Source of the DNA: Ciona savignyi
Lineage: Eukaryota; Chordata; Ascidiacea; Phlebobranchia; Cionidae
NCBI GenBank assembly: GCA_000149265.1
Contig: CH002614.1
Coordinates: forward strand, 209,786-273,785
DNA: 64,000 nucleotides
Reading direction: 5' to 3'
The notes under the pieces were generated by a model. The model was not told where the DNA came from and ran no database searches. It worked only from the letters and a program-made list of their open reading frames with translations. This document shows positions 36,874 through 47,489 of this stretch, one piece after another. The position numbers and the translations under genes were made by a program. Positions within the stretch are counted from its first letter, which is position 1. Every line of letters begins with the position of its first letter.

Positions 36874-39816
36874 TCGGAGGTGCCAAACAGCAACCCAATG
36901 GGACTGAAAAATATGCTGCCTTGCTGACCGCTGCCTTGCAGCGTTTCTGGCGAAGAGAGAAGAGTTGAACTGCACCGCGCCGCGTTAATAATGCGACTTT
37001 GCACTTTCATGATGTCGGGTTTCAAATTTATAATTGGCATCACAAGAAAATAAGCTTGCTACCTGTATCCGCATTTTCTACAAAAATGAGAAACGCCGGA
37101 TGGTGTATCCATAAAGGAGCATAAGCCATGACCATATATGTATAAATTTCGAAGAATTTTAAAAATAATGTGGGGTTAAATGTAAAACTTTTCGTTACCA
37201 AGTTTTAATCTTTATAATGAAAAAACGATGTTTGTAGTATCATATAATGAGATTTTGTATTTTTTATTCACTCGATTAACAATCGTTTTTATTTTTGCTT
37301 TCCGCTCGTGCAGTTTTTGTGTCTTTCTCGAGCTGCAACAATCAGATGCAGTTAAAATGGGAACTAAGGGAAATTTGGTGCAATAGTACGTCATTTGGTG
37401 GGAAAATTATTTTTCTTATATTGGTAATTGTTTTTAAAATTTAGTTTTGTGCTGTTTTTTAGACAGTAACTTTCGGATACCTTTACTATTCACTACTTTG
37501 TTCAAATGCCTAACCTTTTAATCAATCGCCGTTTCTTTTGTTGCCAACTTTGCTTCTTTGCGCTTTTAAATTCATTAATTATGTTGAATACAATTTATTA
37601 CCAGTGCTAAATCTATTTGTTTTACTGCGCAACGCAGAAAAGCAGGGCTTTAGGATGGGTACAGAAAGTTGTTAAACCTATATCGTTAATTTAAGCAGTG
37701 GAATTAACTTGACTGCACGAACATTCAATCCTTCGCGGTTGTATGCGAAACGCAGTAATCCGTCTTTCACAAAAGATCTTGAAACAGAATTTGAAATTGG
37801 TGTTAGTTTACAGCTCAATTATCCCACTATGGTAATTTGATGACCTACGCAAATATTGACCACGGCCTGTCACGTGTTGATCTATTTCACGCATGAACGG
37901 TTTTGTGGTGGGAAAACCAAATAGATCGGTTGGTTGATCCATACAATGTTAAAATATAGTCTGAAATGCCCGAGGAACGCATAATTTACATTATATTAGT
38001 TTAATTTAAATCGTTATGCAAGAAGAACACTGACATAACATATAAGATTCAATGTACCCGCGTCGAGATAAACAACTGTTATCGTTAAGTCATCAAAACT
38101 AGCTGTAAAAATAGCAATGATGAACTGACACGAAACATAGTTGCATTGTATATTAATTAATACAGGGATATTTTAATACGCTGACCTGTTACTTTTATTT
38201 GACTTGAATCTGTGCTGGTGTCGAGCAAATTCTTATAGGATGGCGTGGTAGAAATAAATCAAAATAACAGCACGTTTTTACCGCGAACTTGGGCACGTCT
38301 TATGATATAGCCAAAAACGGCCAATTAGAAACTCACTAGATTCCTTGAAACGCTCATTAAGTCGCAAGAGCCTCAGTAATTTAGTTAATTGGGAATGAAT
38401 TGGCCTGAAAGAGAATCGTGGGCGGAATTTTCTAGTGTCCTTGCTTTGTGATTCAGCGGCTGTGTCTGCTTGACATTGCAAGATGAGCTCTAATAAGTAC
38501 TTAGGTGGACTTTTTATATAATTGCTTTTATTCCAGTACCAGTATATTGTGTATGACGAATGGGCGTTCTGGCGAAATATTATCAATTAACCCGATGCAC
38601 ATAAGTATGTGCGTAGTTGATCAATTATTTCTTACAAGAAAGTACCACATGATTAAAGATTTATACCAATTTATAGGTTTTATTCCGGCTACTCTTGCAT
38701 TTAGTATCTACAATGTGTTTTTTTTTTATCGCGCAATGGTTAATAATGTGGATAATCCCCAACCGTCTATGTCGTTTTGGTAGCAAATGATGCCGCTAAT
38801 AAAGTCATAGGTGAAAAAGTTAATCCTGCTTTTGTATACAAGCATTTCTGTTGTCCTCATTTTACCTCATTTGTTTAAAGCAAAACCAAACTTTTCTATT
38901 TATATATGTTAGTTGTTTAATTCCTTATTGGTATCAACGAGCACGAGGCATACACCCTGGCACAAAACCTAACTAACGCTATTACAGTAATGCGATTGGA
39001 CATCTAAATTTGATTTTAGGCGGTTTTAGCAATGCAAAATCACCGTTTGCAGACCACTAGCATTTGTATAGTGTAAAATAAAAATATTTTATAAAATATG
39101 TGAAAGTTTGCACATTTTTTTCAAATCTTTCCGTAGTACAAATAATATTGTTGATTTTTAATTTTTTAGTAGATAGTTTATTTTGTGTGATTGGATAATA
39201 CAAAATTATCATTACTATTGAAGATAAGAATTTAGGAAACAGCGACAGAACAGCAATGGTTAACACACGTCAATATAACAATTGAAAAACTTAACATATA
39301 GGTAATGCCAGGCGCGGTAGCAAAATCAGACATAATCGTCACATCACTTGTGCTAACCACATACAATTAATAAGATGAAACAGAACGTCCGCTCTTATTA
39401 AACGACTCGAATGTTGTCTTACAGAAACAAAGAAATTCTAGACCAACTGGCAATTCGACTCTTGGGCGACATCTCGCGTTTGGGTAAATTTTTTTTAGGG
39501 CAACGCAGCTAAAAAATACATTGTATTGCAGGTGAATAAAAGGTATTATCAGTAGCAGATTTAAATACAATATTTTTATAGCACTTTCTTTTTAGTTTAG
39601 GACAAGTTTCCAATTCATAATGAGCTCGTCACTCTAACTAATTTTATGTAAAAAATGCTATAAAAATCGGTCGCTTTAACGGGCAGCCAATAAGTCGTGA
39701 ATGTAAACCATATGCTTCGTTGATTTGTTACTGGTATTGTGACATAACCTGTGCACATGCTCCATTTGCGAAGCTATGTTGCATTGTTTAGAACGATAGA
39801 AACGTTGCTGGAGTTC
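36874..39816. other. Ephrin 3' flank and intergenic DNA
   Basis: The 3' untranslated region must start at 36874, but no canonical AATAAA signal was found close to the stop. AATAAG at about 37049 and other AT-rich variants are the nearest candidates. No further gene was seen up to the transposon at 39817; frames such as 38505-38783 lack family features. Confidence 0.55.
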
Positions 39817-39820
39817 TTAA

Positions 39821-40402
39821 AGGGGAACTGAAGTAAATTTTAAGAATATCTAAATAAATGGAAAAAAATACGCTGATTTCAAAAATCAAATCAGTTTCTT
39901 CCAATATTTTTTTGTTAAAGAGTTATGAGCAAATATGCATTTTATTTTATGTTAGGGGATTTCCCGTATTACGTCACTGACGTTGTTGAGATTTCGTGCC
40001 TATATGCATTGTATACAATCATGTGCCAGTTTAGAGGTGAATTAGTAACATAAGCTCGTGCAGGAGCGTTGTATTTTCGTTTTTTTTATGGAGACTTAGC
40101 ATAACACTTGTCATATAGCCTAACTGAACCAATGTTCACGCGTGACAGCTTACCTTAAGCGCGCTCATTCAGGCCTGCACGATCCTGGACCTAAGCTGAA
40201 TGCTGAGGCATACAGGTCTCGTATTTAAATGACTTTAGAATAATAAGTCTTAGCAATTTATATCATAAATCATAGAAGTGAAGACAGAACAAGAAAACTA
40301 GAACAGGAGGCAGTAAACTGTAACTGCCAGCAATTTATAGAAATAAACCAGCCATCAATCAAAGATTAGACTATGCGGTGGGAACAGCCTATTTCTTTCA
40401 TG
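39821..40402 (+). repeat. Left terminal inverted repeat of the Kolobok-like element
   Basis: Pairs in inverted orientation with 42116-42697 at high identity along its length. Shared landmarks include ACGTCACTGACGT at about 39973 (complement at about 42535), AACTGTAACTGCCAGC, and GACTATGCGGTGGGAA near the inner end. Identity decays abruptly after TTCATG at 40402. Confidence 0.85.
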
Positions 40403-40421
40403 ATTGTTGCTTTTCAATATA

Positions 40422-40956
40422 CAGTAGAACCCCGCTTACCTGACCAGCTATGGGACCGTCACTAACCGGTCGCGTTAGCGAGGTGGTCGAGTTAGTGAAT
40501 TTTGATTTGGAGCAAGTTGTCATCATATGAAGTCAAAACGTCTGCCTTTTTACTAAATTTCCACCAAATGCCATTATTTTTTATCAGATACTGCAGAATT
40601 AATTTAAACAACTATTAGCACTGACGTTTATTTTATAAGATTCAGTTCTGTTTGCCACACTTTTTTTCGTTTGTGTGTAAGCGCACATTTTATCTGATTG
40701 TTTTGATCATAAACGAAATTTAACCCTATTATTTTGGTAAAAAGGCAAATTATTTAGCACGTGTGGTCATTTAAGCGGAGTTAAATTTGAAGTTTTGGAC
40801 CAAAATATGGCGGTCCTGGTCTGGAAACCGGGGTGGTCGCGTTATTGAAACAGAATGCAATGCATTATCATAGGAAATTACTTGGGACCGCACTGAAGTG
40901 GTCCTGATAATGAGGTGGTCGTGTTATCGAGGTGGTCTTCAAGCGGGGTTCCACTG
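40422..40956. mobile_element. pogo/Tigger-like MITE nested in the Kolobok-like element
   Basis: This 535-bp segment has inverted ends CAGTAGAACCCCGCTT and AAGCGGGGTTCCACTG. It is flanked by TA on both sides (40420-40421, 40957-40958), as expected for the Tc1/mariner-pogo group. Internally, GGTGGTCG(C/T)GTTA-type words repeat near both ends. It encodes nothing. A second copy is at 58500-59015. It must have inserted after the host transposon did. Confidence 0.8.
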
Positions 40957-41119
40957 TATAGCCATAATCTGCAACGTAGACTAGCAATGTTGTTATCAAC
41001 CCCTAGGCTACAAACTAAGAGTGTGAGAGATTTGGTATACCTATGCATAGAAGTTTTAACAAATTTCTTTTGTTTTCTTCATTTCTAGAGTAAATTTAAG
41101 TTAATGTTGTAACACTAAA

Positions 41120-41473
41120 ATGGATGATAGTTTTCAGCATTCTGGCATGGATGAAAGAAGTTTTATTGTACACAATAAAACAACACAAATTTAGTCATGT
41201 GCATTTGAACCAAGGAAAACGTCTGAAAGTATCTTTGAAGATGCAAGCCCCATAGAAGAAAATGTTTATTTAGAAACATTACCTATTGACATGACTTGGT
41301 GCCATTGCAAAAACTGTATTCTTATGGACACACCGCAAGAATGTTTATGCTGCATGAATGTACATGCATTTGTGCACAAAATAACGCCAGACTGGACTTG
41401 CATTACTAAAAGCCCTTATTTTTCAATTATCTGCTTGGATAAAGAAGTTCTTGCACTTGATGTACTGGTTTGA
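41120..41473 (+). pseudogene. P2X7-receptor-C-terminal-like zinc-binding module, broken
   Basis: A frame from ATG 41120 runs to TGA 41471, with an in-frame TAG at codon 25 (41192-41194). The intact second half, from about 41291, has WCHCKNCILMDTPQECLCC followed by ITPDWTCIT and IICLD..VLALDVL. This matches the WCxCxxC...ECxCC...CIT...C pattern of the cysteine-rich C-terminal domain of P2X7 receptors (P2XR_C type), a fold also found in many transposon-linked proteins. There are no receptor transmembrane segments here. It is probably a remnant of a protein carried by the transposon. A possible splice acceptor (TTCATTTCTAG) lies upstream at about 41088. It converges with the THAP frame, overlapping its end by 58 bp. 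Confidence 0.65.
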
Positions 41474-41829
41474 TCACTATGTTTAAAATCATAATCAGAA
41501 AAATTAAAAATTGTTGGAACTGTATTTTTCACCAAGTGGTTTGTTTTCATCATCTTGGCTACTCCATTGGAGTCAAATACAATTTTACTATGATAATCCT
41601 TGTCACAAATATGTGCACTACACACTGCGGTTCTTTTTCCAGGTAGTTTAGAACGCTTGCATTGTTGTATCCATTGCTTCAACCGTTTTGTTGTCGTTGT
41701 GAGGAAATCGATGGAAGAGCACAGGTTGATTGGAATTTCGTGTGCTGTAATAGGAATTTGTACATCCTGGAGCAAAACAATATACTCCAATCACTCTTTC
41801 TTCCTTCTCGGTGGCTTAACTTTAGGCAT
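41416..41829 (-). pseudogene. THAP zinc-finger remnant of a transposase, frameshifted
   Basis: Read on the minus strand from ATG at 41829 (MPKVKPPRRKKE, then TGA). A second frame, from about 41794, gives VYCFAPGCTNS and VLFHRFP. A third, after a shift at about 41690, gives KRLKQWIQQC, VCSAHI, then TVPTIF at about 41505-41522, ending at 41416. Together these cover the whole THAP signature in order: C-x4-C, HRFP, W, C-x2-H and the AVPTIF box. THAP domains bind DNA and sit at the N-terminus of P-element and Kolobok transposases. At least two frame breaks make it non-functional. No catalytic domain follows. The signature is clear; placement as transposase rests on the TTAA element around it. Confidence 0.8.
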
Positions 41830-42115
41830 TTTACAATATCTAATAAAAAGAACTAAATTAGAAATGTGGTATATTCTTATTAACTTATTTGGGTAGTTAA
41901 CTAAAGATCTATTATATATATTCTTCACTTACTTATCTGAGTGCTTGCTGTGTACTTATTGTCAGACTACACATCAGCTACTCAACTGTGGATTAACTGG
42001 TTTTTGCAATAAGTGGTATTCTCAACCAGTAGGCTAATGCTCAGTTTCAATAACAGCAGCATTAAATGCACCACATACACAACAGCAAAACATTATACAA
42101 ACAGCCAAGGTAAAC

Positions 42116-42697
42116 CATGAAAGAAATAGGCTTTTCCCACCGCATAGTCTAGCCTTTGCCTAATGGCTGGTTTATTTCTATAAATTGCTGGCAGTTACAG
42201 TTTAATGCATTCTGTTATAGTTTTCTTGTTCTGTTTTCACTTTTATTATTTATGATATAAATTGCTAAGACTTATTATTCTAAAGTCATTTAAATACGAG
42301 ACCTGTATACCTCAGCATTCAGCTTAGGTCCAGGACCGTGCAGGCCTTAATGACCGCACTTAAAGTAAGCTGTCACCATGTACACGGGTTCAGTAAAGCT
42401 ATATGACAAGTGTTATGCTAAGTCTCCATAAAAAAAAACGAAAATACAACGGTCCTACAGGCGCTTCTATTACTAATTCACCTCTAAACTGGCACATGAT
42501 TGTGTACAATGCATATATGCACGAAATCTCAACAACGTCAGTGACGTAATACGGGAAATCCCCTAACATAAAATGAAATACATATTTGCTCATAACTCTT
42601 TAACCAAACAATATTGGAAGAAACTGATTTGATTTTTGAAATCAGCGTATTTTTTTCCATTTATTAAGATATTCTTAAAATCGACTTCAGTTCCCCT
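42116..42697 (-). repeat. Right terminal inverted repeat of the Kolobok-like element
   Basis: Reverse complement of the left repeat with scattered substitutions and small indels. The minus-strand open frame at 42399-42593 is an incidental frame inside this repeat and is not a gene. Confidence 0.85.
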
Positions 42698-42701
42698 TTA
42701 A

Positions 42702-43346
42702 ACACAATAGTCTGTTGGATCCAGGCAAGTCCGGTAAGTGCCGGGTATAATGATAGAGACGACTATTTAACGTCGTTTGGTTTCAATTCCACCCGATTTC
42801 GGTTTGTCGCTTTAAAATTAATTATTGGGTCCTGGTTTTCGTGGAACAATGCGGAAGATAAGGGAATATACAAAAGGGCTTGTCTATAGTCAATAACACA
42901 ATACCGGAGACCATCTTGCCTAAAGGCACAGCCGACAAGCCAGCGAACAGTTTCGATCCTATAAATGTTTGGTTGAAATGCGATGCACCCCAGCAACATT
43001 TAACGCCACATGTCTCCTTCGAATTAAACGTTTTTTTTAGTTTGGTCTATTTTTTTAAGAAATGTAAAGTAGTATTTTATTTTCTGGACGTTGAATGGTA
43101 GGTATATCTTACATGAGGAACGCTGAAAAGCGACATCGAGGTTCGACGATTACTTCATTAACTAGACAATGGCGTACCGACTAAACTCCGACATTTTCTA
43201 CCCAGCAGACCTAAGCACGGATATTGCCAAGATAATTCTACGACAAGATAATTTTACGCGCATCTACGACTTTGGATCCCGAAATCTATAAAACTCCTAT
43301 TGATTCTTCGTCACGCAGAATCCATTTCTTCAATTTGTGTGTAATT
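42702..43346. other. Spacer between transposon and repeat array
   Basis: About 640 bp with no gene. Frames at 42763-42999 and 42880-43101 overlap on opposite strands and have no family features. The last ~20 bp (TGTGTAATTATGGG) resemble the sequence preceding the second hairpin block at 43621, so the repeat may begin slightly earlier than annotated. Confidence 0.5.
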
Positions 43347-43454
43347 ATGGGTCCCATTTGAAAAAATGGGACACATATTGTTATGGGTCCCATTTGAAAA
43401 AATGGGACACATATTGTTATGGGTCCCATTTGAAAAAATGGGACACATATTGTT
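43347..43454 (+). repeat. Three tandem 36-bp hairpin repeats
   Basis: The unit starts ATGGGTCCCATTTGAAAAAATGGGAC and repeats exactly at 43347, 43383 and 43419. Each unit contains an inverted repeat (GTCCCATTT/AAATGGGAC) that can form a hairpin. A single further copy lies at 43629-43663, and a variant at 3325-3350 on the minus strand heads the other element copy. The minus-strand frame with repeated ICVPFFQMGP is an artefact of this repeat. Confidence 0.9.
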
Positions 43455-43663
43455 TTTGTCCGATTTTTTTTCCTTTTTTTTTTTTTTTCTTTTTTTTTCC
43501 GCCAAACGCTTGACAGGTATGGCTTGTGGCTCCGACATCTACTAGAAGGGATAATGGAATCGCAATGAAACTTAGTCATTTGTTAAACCACATGGTCTAG
43601 ATGAGCAGAAACCAAAATTTTGGGTAATTATGGGTCCCATTTGAAAAAATGGGACACATATTG
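43453..43663 (+). mobile_element. Partial head segment of the Helitron-like element
   Basis: Begins TTTTTGTCCG plus a T/C-only run, then half of a first subunit up to CAAAATTTTGGGTAAT at about 43630. It is then interrupted by another hairpin unit (43629-43663) and restarts as copy A. It looks like an incomplete duplication of the element's head. Confidence 0.7.
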
Positions 43664-45443
43664 TTTTTGTCCGTTTTTTTTTTTCTTTTTTTTTTTTTCT
43701 TTTTTTTTTCGTCAAACGCTTGACAGGTATGGCTTGTGGCTCCGACATCTACTAGAAGGGATAATGGAATCGCAATGAAACTTAGTCATTTGTTAGACCA
43801 CATGGTCTAGATGAGCAGAAACCAAAATTTTGGGTAATATACCTAGGGGAATTCCCCTGGGAGGTGAAAAACCAAAACGGTATTTTTTTCAAAAATTTTA
43901 GCTTTTTTGGGCATAGCGCATGAACGACTGCTCCAATTTTGATCATATTTGGTAAAATAGTAATGTGTTAGCCTCTGCGTTACCAATTAGAAGAAACAAA
44001 ATATTTACCTAGGAAAATACCCTAAAAATGAAGATATGTTTTTAAAGCAAGATTGTGACAGGCATGGATTGTGGCTCCGACATCTAACAGAAGGGATAAT
44101 GGAATCCCAATGAAACTTCGTCATTTGTTAGACCACATGGTCTAAATATGCACAAACTAAAATGTTGGGTAATAAATACAGGGGAATTCCCTTGATACGG
44201 TAAAAACCTAAACGGTATTTTTTTTTAGCTTTTTCGGGCATAGCGCTTGAACAGCTGCTCCAATTTAAATCAAATTGTTGAAATGTAAGTAATTAGTCAC
44301 TTATTTAACACCTACAAGAAAATAAAAAAAATCCCTTGGGAAATACCCAAAAAAATAGGATTTTGTTCCTAAATCAGGATTGTGACAAGCATGCCATTTC
44401 ACCCCGACATTTACCAAAAGAAGTAATGGAATCGCGAATAAAATTTGACATTTGTTAGACAACATGGTCTAGATATGCAGAAATCAAAATTGTGGGTGAT
44501 GAATTTAGGGAAATTCCCCTGAGACCTTAACAACCAAAGCGGTATTTTTTCTGAAAAAATAGCTTTTTACGGGATAGCGCTTGAACAGATTCTTCAATTT
44601 TAATCAGATTTGGTAGAATGTAAGTGCAATAGTGACTGATTTAACACTTAAAACAAATAAAAAAGATTACCTAATGAAATACCCTAAAAACTAAAATTTT
44701 TCCCTCAAATCATGATAGCAACATGCATGGCATGGCGCCCCGACATCTACCAGAAAAATTAATAAAATGGCAATAAGAAATTTGACATTTGTAAGAGAAC
44801 ATGGTCTAGATATGCAGAAACTATATAGTGTTGGGTAATGAATCCAGGGGAATTCCCCTTATACGTTAAAAACCAAAACGTTTTTTTCTAATAAATTATC
44901 TTTTTGGGGTATAGCGCTTCAACGGCTGCTCTAATTTTGATCAGATTTGGTGAAATGTTAGACCATTAAACACTCTGAGTCAATTAATTAAAACAAAGAA
45001 AACATTTACTTAGGGTAATACCCTTAAAAACGAAAATATGTTCTTGAATTGTGATTGTGACAGGCATGCCATATCGCACTGACATATCCAACAAGGAGTC
45101 GACAAAACTAAATAAAACTTTAAGAATTGTTACATAACATGACCCACATATGTAAAACAGAAACTTATTTACTAATCCCATAGGAATTCCCTGAAAGCAT
45201 AAAATTGGGCTATTTTGGAAATTTAGCTTTATTTTACCACCACGCTTGAAAACAAGCTTTAATTTAAAACATATGTGGTGAAATGTTAGTAAATTTAAGA
45301 CGTTTATTCTTTTCTCAACTACACGTGGAAAAAGAAGTTTGGTCTGATAACTATGGGACCCATGCGTTTATGCTTGCAGAAACAAAGTACATACTCGGTG
45401 TATAAAATACAAATTGTGGTTAGGGACCCTGTAGCATGAATAT

Positions 45444-45690
45444 GTGGCGTTCTGTATTTTTTAACCCATTGTTGCCTTTTATGTTTAAACCTTTCTCGCA
45501 TCTGTTCTATCCCCCTACTTTGTGTCGTGACTTTGTGTTCGACTTTGAGAGATTGAGACTATCATTACACGACGAGACCTGCTCGAGAGTGGTCGCATGT
45601 TTTTTTGTTCTTGGACTACGATAGCATACGACTACAAGCCTGGTATTTGGTGGGCCGCTATAGTTTACATAGCTAATCCCCACAAATATA
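45444..45690. repeat. Extra ~247-bp segment present only in copy A
   Basis: In copies B and C, GTAGCATGAATAT runs directly into ATGGCATATGACATG. In copy A those words are separated by about 247 bp, with a short repeat of AATATRTGG at both edges. This suggests an insertion with a small duplication, or a deletion shared by B and C. No inverted ends were recognised. A 62-codon open frame spans it without family features. Confidence 0.6.
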
Positions 45691-45700
45691 TGGCATATGA

Positions 45701-45750
45701 CATGTGTTTTACAAATAGTGATGGTTAAACACGTGGTTGACACTCTCTAG
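45701..45750 (+). repeat. Terminal hairpin plus CTAG of the Helitron-like element
   Basis: CATGTGTTTTAC pairs with GTTAAACACGTG (12-bp stem with one mismatch and one G·U pair) around an 11-nt loop. It is followed by GTTGACACTCT and CTAG, then T of the next copy. The same structure ends copy B (47489) and, with a one-base insertion in the stem, copy C (49334). In Helitrons such a hairpin about 10-12 nt before CTRR is the replication-termination signal. Confidence 0.6.
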
Positions 45751-47489
45751 TTTTTGTCCGTTTTTTTTTTTCTTTTTTTTTTTTTCTTTTTTTTTTCGTC
45801 AAACGCTTGACAGGTATGGCTTGTGGCTCCGACATCTACTAGAAGGGATAATGGAATCCCAATGAAACTTAGTCATTTGTTAGACCACATGGTCTAGATG
45901 AGCAGAAACCAAAATTTTGGGTAATATACCTAGGGGAATTCCCCTGGGAGCTAAAAAACCAAAACGGTATTTTTTTCAAAAATTTTAGCTTTTTTGGGCA
46001 CGGCGCATGAACGGCTGCTCCAATTTTGATCAAATTAGGTAAAATAGCAGTTTGTTAGCCACTGCGTTACCAATTAGAAGAAACAAAATATTTACCTAGG
46101 AAAATACCCTAAAAATGAAGATATGTTTCTAAAGCAAGACTGTGACAGGCATGGATTGTGGCTCCGACATCTAACAGAAGGGATAATGGAATCCCAATGA
46201 AACTTCGTCATTTGTTAGACCACATGGTCTAGATAAGCACAAACTAAAATTTTGGGTAATAAATCCAGGGGAATTCCCTTGATACGTTAAAAACCTAAAC
46301 GGTTTTTTTTCTAATTTTTTTTTAGCTTTTTCGGGCATAGCGCTTGAACAGCTGCTCTAATTTTAATCAAATTTTTTGAAATGTAAGTAATTAGTCACTT
46401 ATTTAACACCTAAAGAAAATAAAAAAATTCTCTTGGGAAATACCCCCAAAAATAGGATTTTGTTCCTAAATCAGGATTGTGACAAGCATGCCATTTCACC
46501 TCGACATTTACCAAAAGGAGTAATGGAATCGCAAATAAAATTTGACATTTGTTAGACAACATGGTCTAGATATGCAGAAATCAAAATTGTGGGTGATGAA
46601 TTTAGGGAAATTCCCCTGAAACCTTAAAAACCAAAACGGTATTTTTTCTGAAAAAATAGCTTTTTTCGGGATAGCGCTTGAACAGATTCTTCAATTTTAA
46701 TCATATTTGGTAAAATGTAAGTGCAATAGTGACTGATTTTACACTTAAAACAAATAAAAAAGATTACCTAATGAAATACCCTAAAAACTAAGATTTTTTC
46801 CTCAAATCATGATAGCAACATGCATGAGCATGGCGCCCCGACATCTACCAGAAAAATTAGTGGAATGGCAATAAGAAATTTGACATCTGTAAGAGAACAT
46901 GGTCTAGATATGCAGAAACTATAATGTTGAGTAATGAATCCAGGGGAATTCCCCTTAGACGTTAATAAACCAAAACGTTTTTTTCCATTAAATTCATAGG
47001 GTAATTCCCTTAAAAACGAAAATATGTTCCTGAATTGTGATTGTGACAGGCATGCCATATCGCACTGACATATCCAACAAGGAGTCGACAAAATTAAATA
47101 AAACTTTAAGAATTGTTACATAACATGACCCACATATGTAAAACAGAAACTTATTTACTAATCCCATAGGAATTCCCTGAAAGCATGAAATCGGGCTATT
47201 TTGGAAATTTAGCTTTATTTTACCACCACGCTTGAAAACAAGCTTTAATTTAAAACATATGTGGTGAAATGTTAGTAAATTTAAGACGTTTATTCTTTTC
47301 TCAACTACACGTGGAAAAGAAGTTTGGTCTGATAACTATGGGACCCATGCGTTTATGCTTGCAGAAACAAAGTACATACTCGGTGTATAAAATACAAATT
47401 GTGGTTAGGGACCCTGTAGCATGAATATATGGCATATGACATGTGTTTTACAAATAGTGATGGTTAAACACGTGGTTGACACTCTCTAG
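45751..47489 (+). mobile_element. Helitron-like element, tandem copy B
   Basis: Starts immediately after the CTAG of copy A with the same TTTTTGTCCG head and ends in CTCTCTAG at 47489. It has the same subunit order as A and C, but about 105 bp are missing near 46985, within the fourth/fifth subunit. Corresponding subunits of A, B and C resemble each other far more than neighbouring subunits within one copy, so the whole ~1.8-kb block was duplicated. Confidence 0.65.

Larger units (their letters stand above)
39817..42701. mobile_element. Kolobok-like THAP DNA transposon with TTAA target duplication
   Basis: The element proper is 39821-42697 (2877 bp). It starts AGGGGAACTGAAGT and ends with the near-perfect complement of that word. 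TTAA flanks it on both sides (39817-39820 and 42698-42701). The two ends form terminal inverted repeats of about 582 bp (39821-40402 and 42116-42697). Inside lie a nested MITE (40422-40956), a plus-strand cysteine-rich frame (41120-41473) and a minus-strand THAP finger (about 41500-41829) broken by frameshifts. TTAA duplication together with a THAP transposase is the hallmark of the Kolobok superfamily; piggyBac also uses TTAA but has no THAP. The transposase catalytic region is missing, so this copy is defective and non-autonomous. Confidence 0.8.
43664..45750 (+). mobile_element. Helitron-like element, tandem copy A
   Basis: This runs from TTTTTGTCCG and a polypyrimidine tract, through about five subunits of ~335 bp, to a unique 3' tail. 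Subunits are recognised by 'gacat(c/t)tac..a.aagg.ataatgga', 'acatggtctaga', the palindrome AGGGGAATTCCCCT and 'ATAGCGC.TGAACGGCTGCTC'. The tail ends in a hairpin (stem 45701-45712 with 45724-45735, 11-nt loop), 11 nt of spacer and CTAG (45747-45750) followed by T. That is the layout of a Helitron 3' end. The 5' TC of canonical Helitrons is not evident. No protein is encoded. Copy A carries a ~247-bp extra segment absent from B and C. Confidence 0.65.

Noticed and set aside
41120-41473. Host P2X receptor gene fragment
   Set aside because: Only the cysteine-rich C-terminal-type module is present, with an in-frame stop, inside a transposon and without channel segments.
42399-42593. Minus-strand open frame in the transposon
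   Set aside because: It lies inside the terminal inverted repeat, and the other repeat breaks the same frame differently.
43286-43579. Minus-strand open frame with repeated ICVPFFQMGP
   Set aside because: The repetition comes from the 36-bp hairpin DNA repeat and a polypyrimidine run; it has no protein features.
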